NCBI GenBank assembly: GCA_003017855.1
Contig: PYER01000040.1
Span: 1-32,327 of the forward strand
DNA length: 32,327 nucleotides
Direction of reading: 5' to 3'
DNA from: a filamentous cyanobacterium CCT1
Lineage (GTDB): Bacteria; Cyanobacteriota; Cyanobacteriia; Phormidesmidales; Phormidesmidaceae
This document shows positions 7,500 through 16,290 of this stretch, piece after piece (within the stretch, counting starts at the first letter, position 1; every line of letters begins with the position of its first letter). The notes beneath the pieces are model-generated. The model ran no database searches and had not been told where the DNA came from. It was given only the letters and a program-made list of their open reading frames with translations. Made by a program: the position numbers and the translations under genes.

Positions 7500-9218
7500 G
7501 TGGCAGCGATAGATCCAGCTTTATTGGGCACCTACGACGCAGCAGCGATCGCCCGCTATTTCCGCTGGCGGCTAGGCAGCTTAGGTTGGCGAGTTTTGCA
7601 GATTTTGTGGTGGTTAGGCACCTTTGTGCTGGGCCTGCAGAGCGATCGCTGGTTGGGTAAAGAAGCCCAAAACCGCCCCCATCGGGCCACCCAGCTGCGT
7701 CAGGTGCTGACCAATTTGGGGCCAACCTTTATCAAAGTGGGCCAGGCCCTTTCAACCCGGCCTGACCTGGTGCGGCAAGATTTTCTCGATGAGCTGACCA
7801 AGCTGCAGGACCAGCTGCCGCCCTTTCCCACCGCCGAGGCGATGGCGATTATCGAGGCAGAGCTAGACTATAGCCCTCAAGAGATTTTTAGCAATTTGTC
7901 GCCTTTGCCAGTAGCGGCGGCGAGCCTGGGGCAGGTGTACCGGGGACGGCTGTTTACCGGTGAAGAGGTGGCCGTTAAGGTGCAGCGGCCTAACCTGCGC
8001 CCGGTGCTGTGCCGCGACCTGTATCTGATGCGCTGGGCGGCGGGCTGGCTGGGCCGGTTTTTGCCCCTCAACCTGGGACATGACCTCACCCTGATTGTGG
8101 ATGAGTTTGGCACCAAGCTGTTTGAGGAAATTGACTACCTCAACGAGGGCCGCAATGCCGAGCGCTTTGCCGCTAACTTCAAAGACGATAGCACCGTCAA
8201 GGTACCCGTAATCTACTGGCCCTACTGTAGCCAGCGGGTGCTCACCCTCGAGTGGATTGACGGCTGCAAGCTCACCGACACGGCGTCGCTGCAGAGAGAC
8301 AATCTTGACCCCGATCAGCTGATTGAGATTGGCGTCACTGCCGGGCTGCGACAGCTGCTAGAGTTCGGTTTCTTCCACGCTGACCCCCACCCTGGCAACC
8401 TGTTTGCCCTGGCCGATGGTCGAATGGCTTACATCGACTTTGGCATGATGGATCAGCTCGATCAGGTGACTAAAGAAACCCTGGTCGATGCCGTAGTACA
8501 TCTGATTAACCAGGATTTTGACAATCTGGGACGAGACTTCGTCAAGCTGGGCTTTTTGACCCCTGACACCGATCTCGGCCCGATTGTGCCCGCCCTGAAC
8601 CGGGTGCTGGGCGATGCCCTGGGGTCAAAAGTTAGTGACTTCAACTTTAAAACCGTTACCGACCAGTTTTCGGAGTTGATGTATGAGTACCCGTTTCGGG
8701 TACCGGCTAAGTTTGCCCTGATCATTCGCTCCCTTGTGACCCAGGAGGGTCTGGCCCTGAGCCTCAACCCCAACTTCAAGATCATTAATGTAGCCTACCC
8801 CTACGTCGCCCGTCGGCTGCTGCTGGGCGAAACCCCGGCCCTCAGACAGCGGCTGCTTGAGGTGCTGTTTCAGGACGGGCAGCTGCAGTGGGATCGGCTG
8901 GAGAACATGCTGGCGATCGCCCGTGGTGATGCCGGATTCGACCTGTTGCCAACGGCTGGCTTGGGTATCCGCTATCTGATGTCTGAGGAGGGTGCTCACC
9001 TCCGCGAGATGATAGTGCTGGCCCTGACCGAGGACGACCGCCTGCACACCCAGGAGGTGCAGCGCCTGTGGGCCCTGGTTAAAGACGAGATCACGTTTGA
9101 GCGGATGTTGGGGGTAGCCTGGGGCGCCCTGACCAACTATTCCCTGGAGCGGGCCGAACAGCTTGTCCCAGTGGTTGGCGACTTGCGCCAGGTTCTGCAA
9201 TCTCAGGCGTCCGGTTGA
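7500..9218 (+). CDS. ABC1/UbiB (AarF)-family protein kinase-like protein
   Basis: A 572-residue member of the ABC1/UbiB atypical kinase family, which in bacteria, mitochondria and plastids supports prenylquinone synthesis or homeostasis. The family-defining KxGQ motif is KVGQ at 79-82, within LGPTFIKVGQALSTRPDL. The ATP-binding lysine is Lys160 in VAVKVQRP. The catalytic and metal-binding segments are FHADPHPGNLF (about 291-301) and YIDFGMM, in place of HRD and DFG. A hydrophobic segment near the N-terminus (about 33-47) and further ones at the C-terminus suggest membrane association. The start is GTG at 7500 with GGGGCAATT just upstream. It stands alone and is followed 88 bases later by a small membrane protein gene. 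Cyanobacteria carry several paralogs and I cannot assign which one this is. Confidence 0.94.
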   Translation: MAAIDPALLGTYDAAAIARYFRWRLGSLGWRVLQILWWLGTFVLGLQSDRWLGKEAQNRPHRATQLRQVLTNLGPTFIKVGQALSTRPDLVRQDFLDELTKLQDQLPPFPTAEAMAIIEAELDYSPQEIFSNLSPLPVAAASLGQVYRGRLFTGEEVAVKVQRPNLRPVLCRDLYLMRWAAGWLGRFLPLNLGHDLTLIVDEFGTKLFEEIDYLNEGRNAERFAANFKDDSTVKVPVIYWPYCSQRVLTLEWIDGCKLTDTASLQRDNLDPDQLIEIGVTAGLRQLLEFGFFHADPHPGNLFALADGRMAYIDFGMMDQLDQVTKETLVDAVVHLINQDFDNLGRDFVKLGFLTPDTDLGPIVPALNRVLGDALGSKVSDFNFKTVTDQFSELMYEYPFRVPAKFALIIRSLVTQEGLALSLNPNFKIINVAYPYVARRLLLGETPALRQRLLEVLFQDGQLQWDRLENMLAIARGDAGFDLLPTAGLGIRYLMSEEGAHLREMIVLALTEDDRLHTQEVQRLWALVKDEITFERMLGVAWGALTNYSLERAEQLVPVVGDLRQVLQSQASG

Positions 9219-9306
9219 TTCGGGTTTAGGCTGGGGACCTGTCGGTTTGGGGGCAGCTCTCCCCTATAATCAGGGGAAGTAAATTATTGTTTCGTTTTTT
9301 AAGCCT

Positions 9307-9669
9307 GTGTACCCACAACCGCCCTACGTTTTGTTTTTAGCTGGATTTTTGGCTGCGGTGACGTCGGGCTATGCCTTTAGCACCGCTCTACAGCAGTCCG
9401 TCGCTGAATGGAACAGCAAGCGCTCTACCCGTATTCTGGCTACTATGCGGGGGCCACAGCTACAGATTCCCTTTTTGGGCATCTGTGCTGGCGTCTGTGT
9501 GTTTTTGGCCTCTGGCATTCAGCTGTTCGGTTTTTCGGGCAAAGCCGCCTACGCCATGGGAGTGCCGATGACCCTGCTCAGCGGCCTGCTGATCTGGTCA
9601 CAGCTGGGCAAGATTTTGCTGCTGATTGAAGAAGGTGGCTCTAAAGCACTCGACTTGGACGCTTTTTAG
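9307..9669 (+). CDS. Conserved small membrane protein of unknown function
   Basis: I do not recognise a named family. The 120-residue protein has hydrophobic segments at about 7-28, 53-74 and 80-107, with a charged loop between the first two (EWNSKRSTRILATMRG) and a short acidic C-terminal tail (EEGGSKALDLDAF). It resembles small hypothetical membrane proteins found across cyanobacteria. The start is GTG at 9307; PPYVLFLAGFLAA at the N-terminus makes a later start unlikely because it would remove the first helix. It follows the ABC1 kinase by 88 bases on the same strand, so co-transcription is possible. It converges on the histidine kinase gene, with 86 bases between. Confidence 0.75.
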   Translation: MYPQPPYVLFLAGFLAAVTSGYAFSTALQQSVAEWNSKRSTRILATMRGPQLQIPFLGICAGVCVFLASGIQLFGFSGKAAYAMGVPMTLLSGLLIWSQLGKILLLIEEGGSKALDLDAF

Positions 9670-9755
9670 TTCTTTTAAGTGTGGCCTTTGAGCCCATTTG
9701 AGGCTGTGGCTAGTCCTACGCGTCTAGCTTGCTACTGCTGGCGGGCCTAGTCGCG

Positions 9756-11549
9756 CTAGGACGCGCTGGCCAGGGGCAAGGTTACCGTGACCTCGGTGCC
9801 ACTGGCGTTGGAAGTAATCACCAGCTGCCCCTGGTGCGCTTCTACAATGCGTTTCGTGATAGCCAGCCCCAGACCGTTGCCTGATGCTCTGGTGGTAAAA
9901 AAAGGCTGGGTCAGCTTGGGCAGCAGCTCGGGCGCGATCGGTTCACCGTCGTTGTGAATGCTAATCGACACCTGTCCAGCGACGGGGGGCTGCACAGCCC
10001 AGGTGATGGTGCCGGTGGCAGGACAGGCGTCGCGGGCGTTGGTCAGCAGGTTGATAAAGACCTGCTTGAGCTTGTCGCGATCGCCCCTGACGTTGACAGC
10101 GTAGGGCAGAGTTCGTAAGGCCAAAGGTGGCGACTGAGCGATCGCCTCGGGCTCTAGCGTCGTGACCAAATGCTGCACCAGGGCATTGATCTCAATCTGT
10201 TCTGGCACCAGGGCAGGGTCACGAGAGTACAGGAGAATGCTGTTGAGCAGCTTCTGCAGTCGCTCGGACTCTTCTAGGGCTAGCTCAAGGCGGGTTTGAA
10301 AGCGCTCGGGAAGCTCGAGCGATCGAAACGAGTTGAGCCCCAGTAATACCGTAGTCAGCGGGCTGCGCACCTCGTGGACAATCATGGCGGCCAGTTCGCC
10401 AATCTCGGCCAGGCGGGCCTGGGCCGCTTCGGAGGCCCTGCGATCGCGAATGTCGCGGGCCAGGGCCAGCCCGTAGCGATCGCCGCCCAAATCCAGCAGT
10501 CCCAGGCGCACCTCGACCGGAAAGCCGCTGCCGTCTTTGCGCTGGTGCCAGACTTCAATCGTCTGGGGCACGCCCGGCTTGAGCTGCTGCCAGATGGCTT
10601 CAAAGTCGGCCTGGCTATGGGTGGTTTGAATGTCGGTGACCGATAGAGTCAGCAGCTCATCGCGGCTGTAGCCCAGGCTGTCGCAGGCATTTTGGTTGAC
10701 ATCGCGCACCTGGCCAGCGGCATCTACGACAAAAAAAGCATCCACAGCCTGCTCGACTAGGGTGCGAAATCGAGTTTCGCTCTGCTTGCGGGTTGCCACT
10801 GCGGCGGTAATCTGGCAAAACATCTGCTCAAAGGCCGCAATCACATCCCCTAGTTCGTCGGCGCGGGCATAGGGCAGCGAGGCAAAGGCCAGGGTTTGAG
10901 TATCGCAGTCGTCGCCGATGGCCTGACCGGCAGTAATTAAATCCTGCCGCAGCAGCATAATCGGCTGAATCAGCAGTCGCCGCAGCACCACTAGGGTAGC
11001 CCCGGTCACAAACACCGAAATAATCACGATCAGACCAGCAATGCGACCGATGAACGCGAAGAACTCTCGCTGCACGCCGCTGGCATCGTGGCGCACAATC
11101 AGCACGTAGCGATCGCGCAGCGGTGGCATGTCCCAGGGGGCGTCGTAACGCCGCTGGCGACGGTAGTAGCGATCGGGCGTCCAGCCCTGCTGGCTTTCGG
11201 CCAGAGTAAGCTGAGGCGCTTCGCCAAAGCGGCCTACCTGATTGCCGCTCTGGTCATAGATGGCCCCGCCTAAAATTACCTGGTTGGTCTGTAGCCCCTG
11301 GAGATAGTCGATCAGCATCTCGTCCTGGAGATTGGCCAGGATAGAGGCATCGAGCCGACCCAGGGCCTGAGCAGTAGACAGCGATCGCAGGTAGTTCAGC
11401 AGCTCCCGTTCGCGCCGCATCACCGAGGGTACTAAGATGACAATCTCGATCACGACAATGCTCAAAAATACCCAGTAGGCAATGCGCTTGGAGAGCCTGG
11501 CCGTTAAAAATTCACTTATGGATTGCAGCTTCAACCTTGGCCTGACCAT
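9756..11549 (-). CDS. Membrane sensor histidine kinase with HAMP and PAS domains
   Basis: About 597 aa from the ATG at 11549. Order: membrane helix (about 19-42), extracytoplasmic sensor region of about 115 residues, second membrane helix ending at VTGATLVVLRRLL, HAMP, PAS (FRTLVEQAVDAFFVVDAAG through HQRKDGSGFPVEVRLGLLD), HisKA and HATPase_c. The phospho-accepting His392 lies in IVHEVRSPLTT. The ATP lid shows the N-box INLLTNARDA and the G2 motif SGNGLGLAITKR. It is predicted to autophosphorylate and pass phosphate to a response regulator, but none is encoded in the window, so it is an orphan kinase. The frame stays open upstream to 11690, but that would overlap the divergent EamA gene. The 11549 start leaves a 123-base divergent promoter region and fits the membrane-helix position. 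Confidence 0.92.
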   Translation of the reverse strand: MVRPRLKLQSISEFLTARLSKRIAYWVFLSIVVIEIVILVPSVMRRERELLNYLRSLSTAQALGRLDASILANLQDEMLIDYLQGLQTNQVILGGAIYDQSGNQVGRFGEAPQLTLAESQQGWTPDRYYRRQRRYDAPWDMPPLRDRYVLIVRHDASGVQREFFAFIGRIAGLIVIISVFVTGATLVVLRRLLIQPIMLLRQDLITAGQAIGDDCDTQTLAFASLPYARADELGDVIAAFEQMFCQITAAVATRKQSETRFRTLVEQAVDAFFVVDAAGQVRDVNQNACDSLGYSRDELLTLSVTDIQTTHSQADFEAIWQQLKPGVPQTIEVWHQRKDGSGFPVEVRLGLLDLGGDRYGLALARDIRDRRASEAAQARLAEIGELAAMIVHEVRSPLTTVLLGLNSFRSLELPERFQTRLELALEESERLQKLLNSILLYSRDPALVPEQIEINALVQHLVTTLEPEAIAQSPPLALRTLPYAVNVRGDRDKLKQVFINLLTNARDACPATGTITWAVQPPVAGQVSISIHNDGEPIAPELLPKLTQPFFTTRASGNGLGLAITKRIVEAHQGQLVITSNASGTEVTVTLPLASAS

Positions 11550-11672
11550 CCTAAATGTGGCTCTACTAGAGATCTTTTTGGATTTTTTGAGCACAATACT
11601 AGCATTCACGACGGCGCGGCCCTGCCGCCACCCACCGTCGGAGTCGATGATGCATCTGAGAGACAGACACCC

Positions 11673-13580
11673 ATGGGGCCCTCTGACCATCTACCTGATT
11701 CCTCTGCTCCCCAGCCCGCTCCACCCTCAGCGGAGGATGTCTTGCGGGTTCTGAGCCACGACCTGGAGGCCCTGCGTCATCAAGTGACCGGCTATCTATC
11801 GGACGACATCACCCATCTTCAGGCCAAAAAGCAGCGGTTGATGGCCGATATTGAGGCCCTTGAGGGCGACTATGAAGCCCTCCGAAGCCAGCACCAGCAG
11901 CTTCAAACCACCTATGCAGAAGGTCTTTCCCAGCAGCAGATTGCCCAGCAGCAGGCCTGGGCCAAGCGCCTGGCGGTAGCCCTAGCTACCCACCTGCAGG
12001 GACGTCTAGAGGCCGCTCTAGCCAACGCCCATTCCCATGCCCTGCTGGCTGAGGCTCCTCGAACAGATGCGATCGCCCCCTCCACAACAGCCATCCAGGG
12101 GTTGGCCGCACTGGATGCGTCGCTTCAGAACACCCTGATGTCGCTACAGCAAGATTTGACCAGCTACCACAGCAGCCTCTCCCAGCAAATTAACCGCATG
12201 CAGAGCGTTGAACAGCAGGGAGAAGCCATTCTAGAAGCCCTCGTGGCCCGCCTCAGCCAGCAGCTGCAGGGCCAGATGGTTGCCCCGCCGCCGCGTAACA
12301 GCACCGAGGCTTCACCCTCTGCCAGTAGCCCTGGATTGGGACCAACCCTGCCGCCGAGTGCTTACCGCGGCCCTCAGTCTGGCCAGGGGGCAGAGGCCTC
12401 TGAGGCTTACCCCAATCCATCGCTGCCGCCCGCCGCTAGTCTCCGCCCGCCTCGGACTCACGCACCCAGTCAGCCCCAGGCTCGGCCCTCAACAACCAGT
12501 TCTACCCGGGCTGTCATCCCTGAAACAGGCAGTTTCCCTACTCAGGCCCAGCTGCAGATCGGTCTGCTGATGGTAGTGCTCTCGACTCTGGCCCTATCGC
12601 TACACAACGTCATCGTCGGCATTATTGGCTACGGCGGCCAAATCTTGGGGCGCTTTCCCATTGGTGAGGTGCTGCCGCTAACGATTCCTAACTCGCTGCT
12701 GCTGCTGTGGTTGCGAATGGTAGTGGTCGTGCCCCTGCTGGCTCTGGTGGCACCGCGTCTCTACCCTCGCGTAGGCCATGATCTGCAGCAGCTCTTTCAA
12801 AGCGCTGACCGCCGACCGCTGGCGCAGGTGTTGGCCAGCGGTGGCTTTTTGTTTTTATCGCAGGTGTTGATTTACAAAGCTATTGCCGATGTTGGCCCTG
12901 GGGTCGCGGTAACGCTGCTGTTTATGTACCCGCTGATTACGGTCCCCCTGGCCTGGTTTTTGTTCGGCGATCGCCCTACCCCTCTGCGGCTGGTGGTGAT
13001 GTTTGCCATTAGCATGGGCATCGTGTTTACGGCCCTTCCCCGGATCTACAGCGACATTACCGGCAGCGGTGTTTCGCTGTGGGGAGTTGGGGCCGCGCTG
13101 CTGGCTAGCGTTGCCTTTGCGCTGTTCTTAATCGCTATGCAGCTGAGCTTTAAGCGGCTGCATCCGGTTTCGGTGAGCCTGCTGCAGTTTTCGACCATTT
13201 TCATTCTCACCAGCCTGATTTTGATTGTGGGCTCATTCTTTGGACTTGACCCCGGTGAAACCAGCCAGCCAGCCAGGCTTTACATTGGGGCCGGGCTGCT
13301 CGGGCTGCTGACTCTGCTGGGGTACCTGTTTAATAACTACGGCGTCAAGCTGCTGGGAGCCTCCCAGGCTTCGATTGTGGCGGCCAGCGGGCCAGTGGTT
13401 ACGGCGCTCTTAGCCTATTTCATTACCCCAGGCGAAAAATCGACTCTGCTGTTTATTCAGTGGATGGGGGTGATTTTGGTCACCCTGGGGGTAATTTCGC
13501 TCAGCCTGGAGCGCTTGGCCAATAAGCGCCGCCAGGCTCGACGCAGCGCAGTACCTGCCAACACCGGCCAGTGGCACTAG
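11673..13580 (+). CDS. EamA/DMT-family transporter with N-terminal coiled coil and disordered linker
   Basis: 635 aa from the ATG at 11673. Residues about 15-199 are rich in Gln, Leu, Ala and Glu with heptad-like spacing (HLQAKKQRLMADIEALEGDY; INRMQSVEQQGEAILEALVA) and probably form coiled coils. Residues about 200-290 are a Pro/Ser/Thr-rich linker. From about 294 to 620 there are roughly ten membrane helices of the EamA (drug/metabolite transporter) type, in two repeats; FGDRPTPLRLVVMFAISMGI, ending the first repeat, is typical. Members usually export small metabolites or amino acids; the substrate here is unknown. Bacterial EamA proteins are normally about 300 aa, so the first half is an addition. 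The open frame extends upstream to 11523 with no conserved features and would overlap the histidine kinase, so 11673 is preferred. Confidence 0.9.
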   Translation: MGPSDHLPDSSAPQPAPPSAEDVLRVLSHDLEALRHQVTGYLSDDITHLQAKKQRLMADIEALEGDYEALRSQHQQLQTTYAEGLSQQQIAQQQAWAKRLAVALATHLQGRLEAALANAHSHALLAEAPRTDAIAPSTTAIQGLAALDASLQNTLMSLQQDLTSYHSSLSQQINRMQSVEQQGEAILEALVARLSQQLQGQMVAPPPRNSTEASPSASSPGLGPTLPPSAYRGPQSGQGAEASEAYPNPSLPPAASLRPPRTHAPSQPQARPSTTSSTRAVIPETGSFPTQAQLQIGLLMVVLSTLALSLHNVIVGIIGYGGQILGRFPIGEVLPLTIPNSLLLLWLRMVVVVPLLALVAPRLYPRVGHDLQQLFQSADRRPLAQVLASGGFLFLSQVLIYKAIADVGPGVAVTLLFMYPLITVPLAWFLFGDRPTPLRLVVMFAISMGIVFTALPRIYSDITGSGVSLWGVGAALLASVAFALFLIAMQLSFKRLHPVSVSLLQFSTIFILTSLILIVGSFFGLDPGETSQPARLYIGAGLLGLLTLLGYLFNNYGVKLLGASQASIVAASGPVVTALLAYFITPGEKSTLLFIQWMGVILVTLGVISLSLERLANKRRQARRSAVPANTGQWH

Positions 13581-13639
13581 CCCAAGACCAGGGCTAGACT
13601 GCAGGTTCTAGTCTGCGCAGCCTGCTAAAGAATCGGGAA

Positions 13640-13726
13640 CGGAGAGAGAGGGATTCGAACCCTCGTTAGAGTCACCCCTAAACAGCATTTCCAGTGCTGC
13701 GCCTTCAACCGCTCGGCCATCTCTCC
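13640..13726 (-). tRNA. trnS: tRNA-Ser (anticodon GGA)
   Basis: Read on the minus strand, the 87-nt sequence folds as a serine tRNA. The acceptor GGAGAGA pairs with TCTCTCC over all 7 bp and the discriminator is G. The D-loop region is GGCCGAGCGGTTGAAGGC. The anticodon stem-loop CAGCA-CTGGAAA-TGCTG gives anticodon GGA. A long variable arm is present, as expected for class II tRNAs. The T arm AGGGTTCGAATCCCT is intact. The CCA end is not encoded, as is usual in cyanobacteria. It sits between the EamA gene and the ferredoxin gene. Confidence 0.97.
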
Positions 13727-13931
13727 AGGGGGCGGTTCATCACCGCTGAGAGGCTATCGTAGCAAACAATGGGGCGCGATGACAGAGGCAGGGCCGGATT
13801 CTCGGATTTGGCTGGACACATTTGCCCAGGGGCATTTTTTCATGCGAGCATGGAAAAGCAGGTTGAGGGGCGATCGCCCCTTAACCTCTGTCGTTCCCAC
13901 ACCGGTTCCCACACCGCCACTGCTAACTCCT

Positions 13932-14300
13932 ATGGCTCGCACCCACACCGTCACCGTTCACCACCGCCAGACCGGTCGTATCTACACCGTGGAGGTGCCC
14001 GAAGATCGCTACATTCTCCAATCGGCTGAGAGCCAGGGGGTAGAGCTGCCCTTCGCTTGCCGTAACGGGGCCTGCACCACCTGCGCTGTGCGACTGCTGG
14101 AAGGCGAGGTCGATCAACCCGAGGCCATGGGGCTGTCTCCCGACTTGCGCCGTCAGGGCTATGCCCTACTGTGCGTTAGCTATCCCCGCAGCGCCATTCA
14201 GGCCGAAACCCAGGACGAAGACGAAGTGTACGAACTGCAGTTTGGCCGCTATTTTGGCAAGGGCAAAGTACGCATGGGTCTCCCCCTGGAAGACGACTAG
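13932..14300 (+). CDS. Plant-type 2Fe-2S ferredoxin with C-terminal extension (FdC-like)
   Basis: A 122-residue ferredoxin with the plant-type cluster ligands Cys43, Cys48, Cys51 and Cys81 (CRNGACTTC and LLCVSYP), the canonical spacing C-x4-C-x2-C-x29-C. It carries one [2Fe-2S] cluster and acts as a soluble electron carrier. The last 30 or so residues (from the EDEVYELQFGRYFGKGKVR part on) extend beyond the usual end of photosynthetic ferredoxin (about 97 aa). This suggests the minor FdC class, whose partners differ from PSI/FNR; that sub-assignment is inference. The open frame begins at 13779 but the extra 51 codons have no ferredoxin features, so the ATG at 13932 is chosen. The phosphatase gene starts 58 bases after the stop. 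Confidence 0.92.
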   Translation: MARTHTVTVHHRQTGRIYTVEVPEDRYILQSAESQGVELPFACRNGACTTCAVRLLEGEVDQPEAMGLSPDLRRQGYALLCVSYPRSAIQAETQDEDEVYELQFGRYFGKGKVRMGLPLEDD

Positions 14301-14358
14301 TTCTCTGCCCGATCGCGCCTAATATTGGTATTGGCTAAAACCTCTTCATCATTCTGCT

Positions 14359-15192
14359 ATGCCCCTGCCCTCTGAGTCTGATTTACAGCGGTGGCTCGAC
14401 AGCGCCACCGAAGCCGCCCTGGCCGCCGGAGCCGTGCTCCAGCACTACTGGGGCAACCTGAGCCGCATCGATGAAAAGGGGCGATCGGGCGACCTGGTCA
14501 CCGAGGCCGATCGTGGGGCCGAGGCGGCCGTCATGGCCGTACTGGAGCGTCACCTGCCCGCCAGCCACGGCGTCTTAGCCGAAGAATCTGGGGTGATCAG
14601 GGAGCGCGAGGCCAGTCTGCTGTGGGCGATCGACCCTCTCGATGGCACCACCAACTATACTCACCAGTACCCCTTCTGCGCGGTTTCTATTGGTCTACTG
14701 GCCGAGGGAGAGCCCGTGCTGGGCGTTGTCTATGACCCCATCCACAACGATTTATTTCGGGCGGCAACGGGGCTCGGGGCTAGCCTTAACCGTCGCCCCA
14801 TTCATGTCTCAAAGACCGATCGCCTGGCCCAGAGCCTGCTGGTGACGGGGTTTGCCTACGATCGCCGGGAGACCCCCGACAATAACTATGCTGAATTTTG
14901 CCACTTCACCCACCTGACCCAGGGCGTACGCCGCGGCGGGGCCGCGGCCATTGACCTCGCCTACGTGGCCTGTGGGCGGCTCGATGGCTATTGGGAGCGA
15001 GGGCTGGCCCCGTGGGATATTGCGGCAGGGATTGTGCTGGTTCGAGAAGCTGGCGGCAGAGTGACGGCCTACGATGGTAGCCCGATGGATGTCATGGCCG
15101 GGCGGCTGCTGGCCACCAACGGTCACCTGCACCAGGCCATGAGTCACACCCTGGGGCAAATTAAACCCCTGGGGCTGCCGCCGCTGGCCTAG
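14359..15192 (+). CDS. Inositol-monophosphatase-family phosphatase (possible histidinol-phosphatase)
   Basis: A 277-residue Mg-dependent, Li-sensitive-type phosphatase of the IMPase superfamily. Metal and substrate motifs are visible: VTEADRGAE (about 47-55), LAEESG, DPLDGTTN at 92-99, and WDIAAG starting at Trp219. Family members hydrolyse inositol phosphates, and some bacterial and plant members (HisN type) act on histidinol phosphate. Its closeness to hisZ (about 1.1 kb downstream, same strand, one gene between) makes a histidinol-phosphatase role worth considering, but motifs alone do not decide it. An FBPase/PAP phosphatase role is less likely from the length and motif set. No strong Shine-Dalgarno precedes the ATG. 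The next gene starts 138 bases after the stop. Confidence 0.93.
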   Translation: MPLPSESDLQRWLDSATEAALAAGAVLQHYWGNLSRIDEKGRSGDLVTEADRGAEAAVMAVLERHLPASHGVLAEESGVIREREASLLWAIDPLDGTTNYTHQYPFCAVSIGLLAEGEPVLGVVYDPIHNDLFRAATGLGASLNRRPIHVSKTDRLAQSLLVTGFAYDRRETPDNNYAEFCHFTHLTQGVRRGGAAAIDLAYVACGRLDGYWERGLAPWDIAAGIVLVREAGGRVTAYDGSPMDVMAGRLLATNGHLHQAMSHTLGQIKPLGLPPLA

Positions 15193-15330
15193 GTGAGGCT
15201 GTCTTGATCCACAGTTTGGCCAGACCTCTGCCAATAAAAACCGCCGGGGCTGGTTAAACTTAGGTTGGCTGGGTAGAGTGAAGAGTATTTCACCCGTGAG
15301 CACACAGTTCCTAAGCCGTCCCTCCAGTAG

Positions 15331-16290
15331 ATGACCATGAAACCAGATCAAGGGCTGTTTCAATCTGACTTTGACGACCATCACGCGGTGCTGGGGGTGC
15401 CTATTAGCGCCGATGCTAAAGCCGTGCGCAAACGCTACTTAGCCATTGCTCGCAAGCTCCACCCAGACAGTGTGTCAGGGGCTTCTGTCGCTGAGGCCCA
15501 GCGGGCCAGCGAGATTCTCTCCAAGCTGGTTAATCCCGCCTACGAAACGCTGAGCCAGGAGAAGTCAAGCACCGAGCACGGGCTCATTCTCAAGCTCAAA
15601 GGCCAGACCCTGCGCCGTACAGGAACGGCGCCAGCGGTGACCTCAACGGCAGCCCAAGACTTGCTTAAGGCACCGCACCTGGATGCCGCCTATCGCCAGG
15701 CAGTCAACGCTCTGGCTGCGGAGCAGTTTGACCAGCTAGAGGCCATTTCTGAGGTGATCGGGGCCCTCAGCGAGCTGAATCTGGTTTATCTCTACCGCAG
15801 CACCACTAGCGATCGCACCTCCACCAGTGCTCCTGCTACCTCAGCTCGCACCGCCCCCCGGTCTCAGCCGAACTCGACGCAACCGGCTCCCCCTCCCTCG
15901 CCTCGCCAGAACCAGGCTGCTATCTTAGGTAGCTACGTCAATCGGGCTCAGGAGTACGAGATCAACAAAGACTACAGCCGCGCCATTTTAGAACTGCGAG
16001 AGGCCCTCAAGACCTACCCCAATGACGGCACCTGCCACAGCTATCTGTCGCTGCTGTACCTGAAGGCTGGTCAGGGCACCATGGCCCGTATCCATGCCAA
16101 ACGGGCCCTTGAGATTGACCCCAACGACGAACGGGCAAAGGCGGTTCAGGCCCGAGTCGATAGAACCTCTGGGGCGACGGCCAGCGGCGCTAACACCGCC
16201 AATGCAAAAGCTAACCCCAAGTCGGCTGACAAGGGGGCCTCTGACAAAGGGGGCGGTTTCTTTGGTCTGTTTGGAGGCAAGAAAAAGTGA
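15331..16290 (+). CDS. J-domain protein with C-terminal TPR repeats
   Basis: A 319-residue protein. The N-terminal J domain (about 15-80) has the essential HPD at 44-46 in ARKLHPDSV, so it should stimulate an Hsp70 (DnaK) ATPase. A Ser/Thr/Pro/Ala-rich linker spans about 165-200. At least two TPR units follow (about 205-275: AQEYEINKDYSRAILELREA and LSLLYLKAGQ...AKRALEIDPNDE), giving a protein-binding platform. The C-terminus is Gly/Lys-rich (GGGFFGLFGGKKK). There is no Gly/Phe region or zinc-finger domain, so it is not DnaJ itself; it is more likely a specialised co-chaperone. A second ATG at 15337 could be the start. Its TGA stop overlaps the GTG start of hisZ by four bases (GTGA at 16287-16290), which implies translational coupling. 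Confidence 0.9.
   Translation: MTMKPDQGLFQSDFDDHHAVLGVPISADAKAVRKRYLAIARKLHPDSVSGASVAEAQRASEILSKLVNPAYETLSQEKSSTEHGLILKLKGQTLRRTGTAPAVTSTAAQDLLKAPHLDAAYRQAVNALAAEQFDQLEAISEVIGALSELNLVYLYRSTTSDRTSTSAPATSARTAPRSQPNSTQPAPPPSPRQNQAAILGSYVNRAQEYEINKDYSRAILELREALKTYPNDGTCHSYLSLLYLKAGQGTMARIHAKRALEIDPNDERAKAVQARVDRTSGATASGANTANAKANPKSADKGASDKGGGFFGLFGGKKK

Noticed and set aside
8625-9200. 191-codon minus-strand open frame
   Set aside because: Antisense to the 3' half of the ABC1-kinase gene and rich in Gln/His, a typical shadow of the true frame.
14809-15384. 191-codon minus-strand open frame
   Set aside because: Covers the phosphatase gene and the start of the J-domain gene on the opposite strand; no motif or start signal.
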